A program made the position numbers and the translations under genes. This document shows positions 42,707-52,177 of a stretch of 64,000 nucleotides of DNA, in pieces. This DNA comes from Skermanella sp. TT6. GTDB taxonomy: Bacteria > Pseudomonadota > Alphaproteobacteria > Azospirillales > Azospirillaceae. Where the stretch lies: the NCBI RefSeq assembly GCF_016653635.2, contig NZ_CP067420.1:1867501-1931500 (forward strand), given 5' to 3'. Under the pieces are notes generated by a model. That model searched no databases, was not told the DNA's origin, and worked only from the letters and a program-made list of their open reading frames with translations. Position 1 is the stretch's first letter; each line of letters begins with the position of its first letter.

Positions 42707-44287
42707 TCAGTCGCGGCCCATCTCGCCACCGATCCGGCGCCACAGCTTCAGCGGATTGCCGTCCTTCAAAGCTTCCGGCAGCAGGCCGGCCGGAACGTCC
42801 TGGTAGCAGACCGGGCGCAGGAAGCGCCGGATCGCCAGCGTGCCGACCGAAGTGCTGCGGCCGTCCGCCGTGGACGGGAAGGGGCCGCCATGGACCATGG
42901 CGTGGCTGACGTCGACGCCGGTCGGCCAGCCGTTGAACAGCACCCGGCCGGCCTTGCGCTCCAGGACCGGCAGCAGCATCCGGGCGGCGTCGAGGTCGCT
43001 TTCGTCGGCCTGGACGGTGGCGGTCAGCTGGCCTTCCAGATGCTCGGCGACGGTGCGCACCGTCTCCAGGTCCGGGCAGCGGATCACCAGGGACGAGGCG
43101 CCGAACACCTCTTCCTGGAGGTCGGTCTCGGACAGGAAGCTGGCGGCGTCGGTCTCGAACACGGCGGTCTGGCACTGGTTCGGGCCGGAGCAGGCCTGGC
43201 CGCGGGCGAGCAACCGGACCTTCGAATTGCCCGAAAGCTTCCGCACGCCCTCGTCGTAGGCGGCGAAGATGCCGGGAGTCAGCATGGTCGAGGCCGCGCT
43301 GTTGCCCACTTCCGCCTTGGCCGTTTCCAGGAAACGGTCGAGGTCGGGGCCGTCGAGCGCCAGCACGATGCCGGGATTGGTGCAGAACTGGCCGGCGCCC
43401 AGGTTGAGGGAGGCGACATAGCCCTTGCCCAGCGCCTCGGCGCGCGACGACAGCGCGGACGGCAGCAGGAAGACCGGGTTGATGCTGCTCATCTCGGCAT
43501 AGACCGGGATCGGCTCGCGGCGGGCCGCCGCGACGCTCACCAGGGCCATGCCGCCCCGGCGCGATCCGGTGAAGCCCACGGCCTTGATCCGCCAGTCCGA
43601 GACCAGGGCGGTGCCGACCGAGTTGCCGGCGCCGAACACCATGGAGAAGACGCCCTCGGGCAGGCCGCACTCCGCGACCGCCGCCTGGACGGCCCGGCCC
43701 ACCAGCTCCGACGTGCCGGGATGGGCCGAGTGGGCCTTGACGATCACCGGGCAGCCCGCGGCCAGTGCCGAGGCGGTATCGCCGCCCGCGACCGAGAAGG
43801 CGAGCGGGAAGTTGCTGGCCCCGAACACCGCGACCGGGCCGAGCGGAATGTGGCGCTGGCGCTGGTCGGGGCGCGGCAGGGGCTTGCGGTCGGGCAGGGC
43901 GGGGTCGATGCGCGCCTCGATCCAGCCGCCCTCGCGGACGACCCCGGCGAACAGGCGGAGCTGGCCGACGGTTCGGCCGCGCTCGCCCTCGATCCGGGCG
44001 CGCGGCAGGCCGCTCTCGGCGGAGGCCCGCTCGACCAGCGGGTCGCCCAGGTCCATGATCTTCTGGGCAACGGTCTCCAGGAAGGTCGCGCGGGCTTCCA
44101 GGCTGGTTTCCCGGTAGCTGTCGAAGGCGGCCCAGGCCAGCTCGCAGGCCTCGCGGACCTCGGCTTCGCCGCCGCCGCCGAAGGCCGGCTCCATCTTCTT
44201 TCCGTCGGCGGGGTTCACCGCGTAGAACGTGGTTTCGCGACCGCGCACGGACTTGGCGCCGATCAGCATGTCACCGGTGATTTTCAT
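42707..44287 (-). CDS. Alpha-ketoglutarate semialdehyde dehydrogenase
   Basis: NAD(P)+-dependent aldehyde dehydrogenase of 526 residues, oxidising 2,5-dioxopentanoate to 2-oxoglutarate at the end of non-phosphorylative pentose/sugar-acid pathways. [20 protein letters not shown] is typical of the KGSADH group; [12 protein letters not shown] binds the cofactor, [13 protein letters not shown] contains the general-base Glu, and [11 protein letters not shown] the catalytic Cys. ATG has a gaggag site. The upstream keto-deoxy acid dehydratase gene (same strand, 46 bases) supplies the substrate. Confidence 0.9.
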   Translation of the reverse strand: MKITGDMLIGAKSVRGRETTFYAVNPADGKKMEPAFGGGGEAEVREACELAWAAFDSYRETSLEARATFLETVAQKIMDLGDPLVERASAESGLPRARIEGERGRTVGQLRLFAGVVREGGWIEARIDPALPDRKPLPRPDQRQRHIPLGPVAVFGASNFPLAFSVAGGDTASALAAGCPVIVKAHSAHPGTSELVGRAVQAAVAECGLPEGVFSMVFGAGNSVGTALVSDWRIKAVGFTGSRRGGMALVSVAAARREPIPVYAEMSSINPVFLLPSALSSRAEALGKGYVASLNLGAGQFCTNPGIVLALDGPDLDRFLETAKAEVGNSAASTMLTPGIFAAYDEGVRKLSGNSKVRLLARGQACSGPNQCQTAVFETDAASFLSETDLQEEVFGASSLVIRCPDLETVRTVAEHLEGQLTATVQADESDLDAARMLLPVLERKAGRVLFNGWPTGVDVSHAMVHGGPFPSTADGRSTSVGTLAIRRFLRPVCYQDVPAGLLPEALKDGNPLKLWRRIGGEMGRD

Positions 44288-44333
44288 GTTCGACTAACTC
44301 CTCTGGAACCGTTTCTCGGGGTCCCGTCCGTCC

Positions 44334-45263
44334 TCAGCGTGCCCAGCGGAGGACGAGCGGGTCGAGACGCCGGGCGGTTTCGATCAGCCCGGCGCGGGTT
44401 TTCGGGTGCAGCGGCTGAAGCGGGTGGCGGACCGCTTCGGACTTGATGACGCCGCCTTCCTTCATGAGGACCTTGGCCGCGATCAGGCCGGCCTGGCGGT
44501 TCTCGTAATTGATCAGCGGCAACCACCGGCCATAGGCCTCGATCGCCTCCTCGCGGCGGCCGGCCTCGTACGGATCCGTGATCTGCCGGATGCCGTCCGG
44601 ATAGCCCCCGCCCGTCATCGCGCCGGTCGCACCCGCGTCGAGATCGGCGAGCAGCGTGATCGCCTCCTCGCCGTCCCAAGGTCCCTCGATCGCGTCGCCG
44701 CCCAGCTCGATCAGAGTGCGGAGCTTGGCGGCGGCCTGCGGGACCTCGATCTTGAAATAGGAAACGTTTTCGATTTCGCGAGCCATTCGTGCGAGGAAGG
44801 CCGGCGAAAGAGGCGTTCCGGCGACCGGCGCGTCCTGGATCATGATCGGGATGTCGATCGCGTCGGACACGCGTTGGTAGAACTGGAAGATCGACTCCTC
44901 CGGCACCCGGAACGTCGCGCCATGGTAGGGCGGCATGATCATGACCATGGCCGCTCCCGCCTCCTGGGCGCGGCGGCTGCGCTCGGCGCAGACGGCGGTG
45001 CCGAAATGGGTCGTCGTCACGATGATCGGCACGCGGCCGGCGACATGCTCCAGGACGGCGTCCTGGACTTGCTCGCGCTCGGCGTCGGTCAGCACGAACT
45101 GTTCGGAGAAGTTCGCCAGGATGCAGATGCCGTGCGAGCCGGCGTCGATCATGAAGTCGATGGCGCGGCGCTGGCCGTCCAGGTCCAGGTCGCCCGAGTC
45201 CGTGAATACGGTCGGCGCCACCGGAAAGACGCCCCGGTAGCGCGGCTGCCCTTGTGCTGTCAT
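44334..45263 (-). CDS. DHDPS-family 2-keto-3-deoxy-sugar-acid dehydratase
   Basis: 309-residue class I aldolase-fold enzyme. YRGVFPVAPTVFTDSGDLDL and ILANFSEQFVLTDAEREQV resemble L-2-keto-3-deoxyarabonate dehydratase of Azospirillum; SYFKIE holds the Schiff-base Lys. The reaction would yield alpha-ketoglutarate semialdehyde for the adjacent dehydrogenase. A 5-keto-4-deoxyglucarate dehydratase gives the same product and is the main alternative. The upstream sugar oxidation and dehydration steps are not encoded next to it. Confidence 0.8.
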   Translation of the reverse strand: MTAQGQPRYRGVFPVAPTVFTDSGDLDLDGQRRAIDFMIDAGSHGICILANFSEQFVLTDAEREQVQDAVLEHVAGRVPIIVTTTHFGTAVCAERSRRAQEAGAAMVMIMPPYHGATFRVPEESIFQFYQRVSDAIDIPIMIQDAPVAGTPLSPAFLARMAREIENVSYFKIEVPQAAAKLRTLIELGGDAIEGPWDGEEAITLLADLDAGATGAMTGGGYPDGIRQITDPYEAGRREEAIEAYGRWLPLINYENRQAGLIAAKVLMKEGGVIKSEAVRHPLQPLHPKTRAGLIETARRLDPLVLRWAR

Positions 45264-45307
45264 GATTGCGGGTCCTTGTCCATGGGGTACTTGGAAGGGT
45301 CCGGCCC

Positions 45308-46213
45308 TCAGCGGGCTCGGACGGTCACGCCGTTCATCTGTCCGATCACATCGAACAGATGAGGCACGTATTTGTCGCCGTGACCGAGGTTGGTGGCAAG
45401 AAGGTAGGTCTGGTGGACCGCCTGCGCCGCGAAGGCCGTGGTGGGCGCCGATTCCGCGAGGCGGGTGTAGGAGCGCATGTCCTTGACCGCATTCCGCAGG
45501 GTGAACTTCTGGCCGGAATCGTCGCCCTCCAGGACGAAGGGAACGATCCGGTCGAAGGTGCGGCTGTGCGCGCCGCTGAGCCGGCAGAGGTCGGCGAAAG
45601 CCTCCAGGTCCAGCCCGACCTTGGCCGCGGTGCAGAACGCCTCCGCCAGCAGGACGGCGGTGCCCTGGGCGATGAAGTTGTGGATCAGCTTCGCGCGGTA
45701 TCCCGACCCCAGCGGCCCGACATGATGGATCGTCTCGGAATAGGTTTCGAGCACCGGCCGGACCGCCTCCAGTGTCGCGGCGTCGCCGCCGGCCAGGACG
45801 TTCAGCCGGCCCTCCGCCGCCTCCTTGGGCGTCCGGTTGACCGGAGCGTCCATGAAGCGCCCGCCGCGCGCCTGGACGGCGGCCTCGGCCTCGGCCGCGA
45901 ACTCCGGGTCACCCGTGCTGCTGTCGATCACGATCAGGCCGTCATGCACGCCCTCCAGAAGGCCGCCCGCCCGGAACAGCACGTCGCGGACCTGCGGCGT
46001 CCCGGTGACGCAGACGATCACCACGTCGGATTCGCGCGCCAGCTCGGCGGCACTCGCCGCCTCGGCGGCGCCTTCGGCCAGCAGCTCTTCCAGCGGCTGG
46101 CGGTTGCGGTGGGCCAGGACGGCGACGGGGAAGCCCTTGCGCAGGATGTTGCGCGCGATGCCCGTGCCCATCAGTCCGAGGCCGACGAAGCCGACCCGTG
46201 TTGCCTTGCTCAT
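45308..46213 (-). CDS. Beta-hydroxyacid dehydrogenase family oxidoreductase
   Basis: 301 residues of the 3-hydroxyisobutyrate/tartronate-semialdehyde reductase family. VGFVGLGLMGTGIARNILRK is the NAD(P) site, DSSTGDPEFAAEA and DAPVNRTPKEAAEGRLNVLAGG are the substrate motifs, and GSGYRAKLIHNF has the catalytic Lys. The substrate is a 2- or 3-hydroxyacid, likely sugar-derived from context. Its ATG overlaps the stop of the FMN oxidase gene as ATGA, with gggagg as ribosome site. Confidence 0.88.
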   Translation of the reverse strand: MSKATRVGFVGLGLMGTGIARNILRKGFPVAVLAHRNRQPLEELLAEGAAEAASAAELARESDVVIVCVTGTPQVRDVLFRAGGLLEGVHDGLIVIDSSTGDPEFAAEAEAAVQARGGRFMDAPVNRTPKEAAEGRLNVLAGGDAATLEAVRPVLETYSETIHHVGPLGSGYRAKLIHNFIAQGTAVLLAEAFCTAAKVGLDLEAFADLCRLSGAHSRTFDRIVPFVLEGDDSGQKFTLRNAVKDMRSYTRLAESAPTTAFAAQAVHQTYLLATNLGHGDKYVPHLFDVIGQMNGVTVRAR

Positions 46214-47487
46214 ATCTGGGCCTCCCTCTTCTGATTGGAATTCGTTGCCAGCCCGGCGACCGGGGACAGGATGCCCCGCCCGGGTCCGGTGTTCCGGGCC
46301 GGCGGCATCGGGTGGCCCGGCCAGCGCAGGAACGAAGCGTCGAGCTGCGACAGGTCGGCGCAGCCGAGCAGGCCGACCACGCGGTCCACCTCGGTCTTCA
46401 GGATGTCGATCGCGTGGGCGACGCCCGCCTCGCCGCCGGCGGCGAGGCCGTATGTCGTGGCCCGGCCGAGCAGCACGGCGTCCGCTCCCAGCGCCCGCGC
46501 CTTGACGATGTCGGAGCCCCGGCGGAAGCCGCCGTCGAGCATTACCGTCAACCGCCCTCCGACTTCGCTCACCACCTCCGGCAGGACTTCCATGGTCGAG
46601 ACGGCGCCGTCGAGCTGGCGGCCGCCATGGTTGGACAGCACGATGCCGTCGGCCCCGCACTCCGCCGCCAGGGCGGCATCCTCGGCGGTCATGACGCCCT
46701 TGACGATCAGCTTGCCCGGCCACATGTCGCGCAGCCAGCGAATGTCCGTCCAACTTAGCGACGGGTCCAGTTCCTTCGCGATCGCCGAGGCCGCTCCGCG
46801 CACGCTGTCCCGGCCGGGCGGCAGCAGGTCGCCCAGGTTGGCGAAGCGCGGCACGCCGTCGGGCACCAGCACGTCTAGGATCCAGCGCGGATGGAGGGCC
46901 ACGTCGAGGGTGTTGCGCAGGTTCAGCTTCAGGGGCCGGGCATAGTTGCGCCGGTCCCATTCCCGGTTGCCGAAGATCGCGCTGTCCGTGGTGACGACCA
47001 GCGCTTCCAGGCCGGCCGCCTTGGCCCGCTCTACCAGCTTGGCCGCGAAGGCGCGGGTCCGGTACAGGTAGAGCTGCATCCAAACGCGGCCGCCGGCCCG
47101 CTCCGCCACCTCCTCCAGCCGCAGGGTCGAGGCGTTGCTGAGGACGAAGGGGATGCCGGCCGCGGCGGCGGCGCGGGCGAGCGCCAGGTCGCCCTCCTTG
47201 GCGAGCAGACCGCTGAAGCCCGTCGGGCCGATCAGGAAGGGCGCCGCCGACGGCTTGCCGAACAGGTCCACCGTCTGGCCGCGGGCCGAGACGTCCACCA
47301 GGGTCCGCGGCACGAAACCGATCTCCTCGAAGACCGACCGGTTGCGCCGCAGGGTGACCTCGTCGTCCGACCCGCCCTCGACATACTCGAAGCAGAAGTT
47401 GGGAACGCGCCTGCGGGCGACGGCGCGCAGCTCGTCGATGTTCTGCGCCCGCCGGAAGTCGGTTCCCTGGTAAAGCCGCCTTTTCAT
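46210..47487 (-). CDS. FMN-dependent alpha-hydroxy acid oxidase/dehydrogenase
   Basis: 425 residues of the lactate/glycolate/mandelate oxidase family. FEYVEGGSDDEVTLRRN, GPTGFSGLLAKEGDLALARA, KGVMTAEDAALA (FMN Lys) and SNHGGRQLDGA (catalytic His and substrate Arg) are all present. It oxidises L-2-hydroxy acids to 2-keto acids. The C-terminal ~35 residues beyond LDASFLRW are extra and Pro/Gly-rich. Cotranscription with a TRAP transporter suggests a hydroxy or sugar acid taken up from outside. Confidence 0.9.
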   Translation of the reverse strand: MKRRLYQGTDFRRAQNIDELRAVARRRVPNFCFEYVEGGSDDEVTLRRNRSVFEEIGFVPRTLVDVSARGQTVDLFGKPSAAPFLIGPTGFSGLLAKEGDLALARAAAAAGIPFVLSNASTLRLEEVAERAGGRVWMQLYLYRTRAFAAKLVERAKAAGLEALVVTTDSAIFGNREWDRRNYARPLKLNLRNTLDVALHPRWILDVLVPDGVPRFANLGDLLPPGRDSVRGAASAIAKELDPSLSWTDIRWLRDMWPGKLIVKGVMTAEDAALAAECGADGIVLSNHGGRQLDGAVSTMEVLPEVVSEVGGRLTVMLDGGFRRGSDIVKARALGADAVLLGRATTYGLAAGGEAGVAHAIDILKTEVDRVVGLLGCADLSQLDASFLRWPGHPMPPARNTGPGRGILSPVAGLATNSNQKREAQI

Positions 47488-47523
47488 TGATTTCTCCGAG
47501 CCCCGGTTTCCCGGTTCCGGCCC

Positions 47524-48546
47524 TTACTTGCCGTCCCGCACCTTCTGGACCTGGGCCTGCATCTCCTGGACGAGCTCGGGGCCGATGCTCTGGACGTACT
47601 TGTCGGTCACCGGCTTGACCTTCTCGCGCATGCGGTCGATCTCGGAGGCCGGCAGCTCGGTGATCTGCATGCCCGCGTCGCGCAGGGTCTGCATGGACTT
47701 CTGGTTGGCCTCGCGCGAGACCTGGCGTTCGTACAGGCCGGCCTCCGTCGCCGCCTCCTGGACGATGCGGCGTTCCTCTTCGGACAGCTTGTCCCAGACG
47801 CGCTTGCTGAAGATGGCGACCAGCGGGTTGTAGACGTGGCCGGTGGTGGCCGCGAACTTCTGGACCTCGTAGAACTTGCTGGTCTCGATCGAGGCGAACG
47901 GGTTCTCCTGGCCGTCCACGGTCCCGGTCTCCAGCGCGGTGTAGAGTTCCGGGAAGGGCAGGGGCACCGGGTTGGCGCCCAGCGCCGCGAAGGTGTCGAT
48001 GAAGATCGGGATCTGGATCACGCGCACCTTCAGCCCCGCGATGTCCTCCATCCTGTTGATCGGCGTCTTGGCGGTGCTGAGGTTGCGGAACCCGTGGTCC
48101 CAATAGCCGAGGCCGATCAGCCCCTTCTCCGGCAGCCGCTCCAGCAGCCGGGTGCCGACCGGGCCGTCCATCACGGCGTCGACCTCGCGGTAGTCGTTGA
48201 AGAAGAACGGCAGGTCGAAGACTGAGAATTCCTTGACCAGTCCGGTCAGCAGGCCGGGGCTGACCAGCGTCATGTCGAGCACGCCGCCCTGAAGGGAGGA
48301 GATCACCTGGGCGTCGCCGCCGAGTTGGCCGCCGCCGAAGCCCCTGGCCTTCATCTTGCCGCCGCTCTTCTGCTCCAGCAGTTCGCCGAACTTCTTCACG
48401 CCGATTCCGTGCGGGTGGTCGTTGTTCTGGACGAACGCGACCTTGAAGTTGCGCGACTGGATGTCCTGCGCCGTCGCTGTGCCGGCCGTGAACAGGGCGC
48501 CGGCCAGGGCGAGGCCGGCCAGCACGGTCTTGATCGACTGTTTCAT
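47524..48546 (-). CDS. dctP: TRAP transporter substrate-binding protein DctP
   Basis: 340 residues with a signal peptide (VLAGLALAGALFTAGTATAQ). FVQNNDHPHGIGVKKFGELL, VISSLQGGVLDMTLVSPGLL and LKVRVIQIPIFIDTFAALGA, with the Arg of the last motif binding the ligand carboxylate, are DctP-family features. It delivers a carboxylate, probably a sugar or hydroxy acid, to the DctQM permease encoded upstream. ATG has a gaggaaac site. Confidence 0.92.
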   Translation of the reverse strand: MKQSIKTVLAGLALAGALFTAGTATAQDIQSRNFKVAFVQNNDHPHGIGVKKFGELLEQKSGGKMKARGFGGGQLGGDAQVISSLQGGVLDMTLVSPGLLTGLVKEFSVFDLPFFFNDYREVDAVMDGPVGTRLLERLPEKGLIGLGYWDHGFRNLSTAKTPINRMEDIAGLKVRVIQIPIFIDTFAALGANPVPLPFPELYTALETGTVDGQENPFASIETSKFYEVQKFAATTGHVYNPLVAIFSKRVWDKLSEEERRIVQEAATEAGLYERQVSREANQKSMQTLRDAGMQITELPASEIDRMREKVKPVTDKYVQSIGPELVQEMQAQVQKVRDGK

Positions 48547-48604
48547 CGGACGTTTCCTCTTGTCTTGGATTGGATGGAAGGGTTTGCGCCGGGGGACGCG
48601 GAGC

Positions 48605-49885
48605 TCAGCCGTAGAACCAGCTTGCCGGGCCCGTGACGAGGATGGGGAACAGGATGAGCAGGACCAGCACGATCAGGTGGGTGATCATGAAGGGCCACAC
48701 CCCCCTGATCAGCTCGTCCATCCTGATCTTCGCGACGCCGGCCACCACGTTGAGCACGACGCCGACCGGCGGGGTGATCAGGCCGATGGCGTTGTTGATG
48801 ATGAACAGCACGCCGAAATAGATCGGGTCGATGCCGGCTTCCTTGATCACCGGCATCAGGACCGGCGTCAGGATCAGGATCGTCGGCGTCATGTCCATGG
48901 CCGTCCCGACGATCACCACCAGCAGCATGATCGCGATCATCAGGAGCGTCTGGTTGTCCATGAACGGCGCCAGCAGCTCGGTGACCTGGCCCGGCAGGTC
49001 GGCGACCGTGATCATCCAGGCCGAAACCATGGCCGCGGCGACCAGGAACATCACCACCGACGTCGTCTTGGCGGCCGTGACGAACAGCCCGAACAGCTGC
49101 GCCGGCCGCAGTTCGCGGTAGATCACCGTGGCGACGAACAGCGAGTATACGGCCGCCACGACCGCCGCCTCGGTCGGGGTGAAGACGCCCATCTTCAGGC
49201 CGACGATGATGATCACCGGCAGCAGCAGGGCCCAGAAGCCGTCGAGGATGGCGTGGGCGACCTCGCGGCGGGAGGCGCGCCGCGGCGGTTCGACGCTCTC
49301 GTTGCGCGCGACCAGCCACCAGGTGAACACGAGGCCGAGACCCAGCAGCAGGCCCGGCACGATGCCGGCCAGGAACAGCTTGGTGATGGAGACGTTGGCG
49401 GCGACGCCGAAGATGATGAAGCCGATGCTGGGCGGGATGATCGGGGCGATGATGCCGCCGGACGCGATCAGGCCGGCCGAGCGCGCCCTGTCATGGCCCG
49501 CCCGCACCATCATGGGGACGAGCAGGGCGCCCAAGGCCGCCGCGTCCGCGACGGCCGAGCCGGACAGGCTGGCCATGACGCAGGACGCCAGGATCGCGAC
49601 GTAGCCGAGACCGCCCCTGACATGGCCGATCAGCGCCATGGCGATGGTCACGATGCGGCGCGACAGGCCGCCGGCGTTCATGATCTCGCCGGCCAGCATG
49701 AAGAACGGGACCGCCATCAGCGGGAAGCTGTCGGCGCCGTTGATCACGTTCTGCGCCACGATCTGGGCGTCGTACAGGTCGAGATGGAACATCAGCATCA
49801 CGCCGCACAGCAGCAGCGCGAAGGCGATCGGGGTGCCGATGGCCATGGCCCCCAGCAGCGAGCCGAGGAAGATGGTGATGGTCAT
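48605..49885 (-). CDS. dctM: TRAP transporter large permease DctM
   Basis: 426 residues with about twelve hydrophobic helices, the usual DctM size. PLMAVPFFMLAGEIMNAGG, SLSGSAVADAAALGALLVP and GGIIAPIIPPSIGFIIFG are the conserved membrane motifs; PPVGVVLNVV lies near the end. It forms the Na+-driven channel with DctQ. Its ATG overlaps the dctQ stop as ATGA. Confidence 0.94.
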   Translation of the reverse strand: MTITIFLGSLLGAMAIGTPIAFALLLCGVMLMFHLDLYDAQIVAQNVINGADSFPLMAVPFFMLAGEIMNAGGLSRRIVTIAMALIGHVRGGLGYVAILASCVMASLSGSAVADAAALGALLVPMMVRAGHDRARSAGLIASGGIIAPIIPPSIGFIIFGVAANVSITKLFLAGIVPGLLLGLGLVFTWWLVARNESVEPPRRASRREVAHAILDGFWALLLPVIIIVGLKMGVFTPTEAAVVAAVYSLFVATVIYRELRPAQLFGLFVTAAKTTSVVMFLVAAAMVSAWMITVADLPGQVTELLAPFMDNQTLLMIAIMLLVVIVGTAMDMTPTILILTPVLMPVIKEAGIDPIYFGVLFIINNAIGLITPPVGVVLNVVAGVAKIRMDELIRGVWPFMITHLIVLVLLILFPILVTGPASWFYG

Positions 49886-50448
49886 GGGAGGGTGCTCCTG
49901 CTGTCTTTCCGGAGGCCCGCGATCTCGACTTCCCCTTCGGACTCGGTCACGGTGACCAGGTCCCGGTCGCCCATGCGGCCGGTCGCGGCGCGTGCCAGGT
50001 TGACCAGCAGGATCGCGATCACCGACACGCCGAACACGATGCCGATGCCGTAGAACAGGCCCATCGACAGGCCGGTGGAAGGGGCCGCGACGTCGATGTT
50101 GATGATCGTCTGCTCCCAGCTTCCCTCGAGCAGCAGCCAGGTGACGTAGAGCATGATCAGGTGGCTGCCGAAGAAGCAGACCATCTTGCCGGCCTTCGGA
50201 AGCCGGTTGACCAGCATGTCCATGCCCAGATGCCCATGGTCGCGGAGCGCCAGGATCGCACCGAGGAAAGTCATCCAGACGAACAACAGGCGCGACAACT
50301 CCTCGGACTCGGTGATGCCGCTGTTGAACCCGTAACGCAGGACCACGTTGCCGAATACCAGGACGACCATGACGACTAGGCAGGCCGCAATCAGGATCTT
50401 TATGAGGCCGAAGTAGGCGTCAGCTATTTTTGACATTTGCCTCCCCAT
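49882..50448 (-). CDS. dctQ: TRAP transporter small permease DctQ
   Basis: 188 residues with four transmembrane helices. RYGFNSGITESEELSRLLFVWMTFLGA is the conserved helix 2 region and HLGMDMLVNRLP the DctQ loop. Start may be ATG 50448 (cgggag seven bases upstream) or ATG 50436, which sits very close to a ggagg. It is the first gene of the TRAP/hydroxy-acid operon, facing a GntR regulator gene across 476 bases. Confidence 0.9.
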   Translation of the reverse strand: MGRQMSKIADAYFGLIKILIAACLVVMVVLVFGNVVLRYGFNSGITESEELSRLLFVWMTFLGAILALRDHGHLGMDMLVNRLPKAGKMVCFFGSHLIMLYVTWLLLEGSWEQTIINIDVAAPSTGLSMGLFYGIGIVFGVSVIAILLVNLARAATGRMGDRDLVTVTESEGEVEIAGLRKDSRSTLP

Positions 50449-50924
50449 GTTCCGACTCCCGAAGTCAAGCACTTCTTTTAAAAGGCTCGGCTCTGGGCAG
50501 AACGCAAAATAATCGTGTCGTACGAATCCAGCGGCCCCTTGTCGCCGTGATCGCAAACCCAGTTCTGATGTGGTTTTTCATTTCGCATCGGTGCGGCTCT
50601 CCGATGACGGTGTTGCATATGGGCATCTTCTTGGCTACGAAAGCCCGGTCTCTCTCCCCCAATTTGCTTGTCATCGGCGACCGCCCTGTGTGATGCTTAG
50701 CATCAATGGCTTTTGCCGACAATAGCCATTTCTGAGGACGGCCGATTCCGCCGATGACCAATCCGGGGCACCCCCGGGTGCGGCCCGAGCTGCGGCCCGA
50801 GCTGCGGCAAGGAGACCGCTCGAACGCGAGGCCATGGCGCGGGCTCGGCGCCGTGCCATAATGGACGGTGCCGTGTCCGCGTCCGGCCGTCGCAACCATG
50901 GCTTTGAGAGTCTGCACGGGAAAG
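50449..50924. other. Divergent control region of the TRAP operon and GntR gene
   Basis: No gene supported. It contains the tgatgc-tta-gcatca palindrome listed separately and a two-unit 12-bp tandem repeat (cggcccgagctg) near 50781-50805. Promoters for both directions must lie here. Confidence 0.45.
50692..50706. promoter_or_regulatory. Palindrome, possible GntR operator
   Basis: tgatgc-tta-gcatca has perfect 6-bp arms around a three-base centre, in the region between dctQ and the GntR-family gene. GntR/FCD regulators usually bind such short palindromes in their own divergent promoter. Confidence 0.4.
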
Positions 50925-51932
50925 ATGACGACTGCGAAGACCCAGCAACAGGACAGCCGCCTGACCACGAAGATCACGGCGCTCCTTCAGGAGGCGATCC
51001 TTTGCGGGATGCTTCCCAAAGGCCAGCTGCTGCTTGAAACCCACGTGGCCAACCTCGTCGGGTCGAGCCGCGGGCCGATCAAGCGGGCCTTCGCGCAGCT
51101 GCACGCCGACGGCATGATCAGCCGGTTCGAGGGGCGGGGCTACATCGTGGGAACCGATCAGGGCACCGTGATCCGGACGCCGATCAGCGCCAAGGCCCTG
51201 GGGCTGGAGGATCAGGAGGCGATCGGCCTGAAGGAGCGGGCGCTGGAGAGCATCCACGATCCGGTCGAAAGCCAGCTGATAAGGTGCTCGCTCCACGGCC
51301 GTTTCCGGATCAACGAGAACGAGCTTGCCAACCATTACGGCGTCAGCCGGACGGTGATGCACGACGTGTTGATGCTGGCCCAGGTCAACGGCCTGGTCGT
51401 CAAGGACGAGCGGTCGCGCTGGTACAGCGTTCCCCTGGACGAGCACAGGGTCAATTGCCTGTACGAACTGCGCGAGCACCTGGAGCCGATAGCCCTGTCC
51501 AAGGCCGCCGGCGCCATCCCCCTGGACGAGCTGGAACGGGTCGGCCGCCGATTGTCAGAAGCGATGCAGCACTACCCGAACCTGCCCGCGGAGGAGCTCG
51601 ACGACCTGGAACTCGACCTGCACGTCCGCTGCCTGGGCCACTGCCCCAACCCGGAACTGGTCGAGGCGCTGAAGCGCACCCGCTGCATCCTGATCTTCGG
51701 GAAGCACCTGCTCGGCCGCGAGATCGCGCTGCCCCACGAGGAACCCTTCTTCCACGAGCACCAGCGGATCATCGACGCCATGATGCGGCGTGACGGGGAT
51801 GCCGTAGCGCGCGAAGCCAGGGCGCACCTGGACAAGGCGCGGCTGAAGGTGCTGGACCGGGTGCGGCACACCCGTTCCATGGGCGTTCCACTGGACCTTC
51901 CCTACGCCAAGGAAGCGGCATTCGCGGTCTGA
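50925..51932 (+). CDS. GntR family regulator with two winged-helix domains and FCD domain
   Basis: 335 residues. The first winged helix (about 13-70) has LLLETHVANLVGSSRGPIKR. A second one follows at ~100-165, with INENELANHYGVSRTVMHDV and VVKDERSRWYSVP. The C-terminal all-helical part (~170-310: LYELREHLEPIALSKAAG, FFHEHQRIIDAMMRRD) is an FCD ligand-binding domain whose His residues may hold a metal. Normal GntR/FCD proteins have one winged helix. It is likely to control the divergent TRAP/hydroxy-acid operon. ATG 50925 follows acgggaaa; upstream in-frame starts lack a site. Confidence 0.8.
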   Translation: MTTAKTQQQDSRLTTKITALLQEAILCGMLPKGQLLLETHVANLVGSSRGPIKRAFAQLHADGMISRFEGRGYIVGTDQGTVIRTPISAKALGLEDQEAIGLKERALESIHDPVESQLIRCSLHGRFRINENELANHYGVSRTVMHDVLMLAQVNGLVVKDERSRWYSVPLDEHRVNCLYELREHLEPIALSKAAGAIPLDELERVGRRLSEAMQHYPNLPAEELDDLELDLHVRCLGHCPNPELVEALKRTRCILIFGKHLLGREIALPHEEPFFHEHQRIIDAMMRRDGDAVAREARAHLDKARLKVLDRVRHTRSMGVPLDLPYAKEAAFAV

Positions 51933-52177
51933 TCGGCGAGACGGGCTTGGGGCAAGATGTCGCGCAGGCTCAGCGTCGCGCATCGATGAACCTTGATGAT
52001 ACGGATTACCCGGGAGACTGTCCAAGCCGATTAGGTCCAGTATGGCACCGCCCTTCCGGGCTGTGCTTGCTGGCCGGGAGAGAGGATTACGCCCGGTTGA
52101 CGCCTGCAACATGATCCCGCCGCTGCCTCTGTTCTCGCGGCGGCCAATCAGAGTGGAATCCATATTGGGGGGATCGA

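Noticed and set aside
42707-45263. Proline/4-hydroxyproline catabolism as the role of the dehydratase-KGSADH pair
   Set aside because: No proline racemase-type epimerase or deaminase motifs nearby, and the dehydratase resembles the keto-deoxy sugar-acid group more closely.
45308-48103. 931-codon open frame on the minus strand
   Set aside because: It is the real dehydrogenase frame extended upstream through shadow sequence of the FMN oxidase and DctP genes; the dehydrogenase starts at 46213.
50781-50816. 12-bp tandem repeat (cggcccgagctg, two units)
   Set aside because: Too few units and GC-biased; no sign of function beyond chance or slippage.
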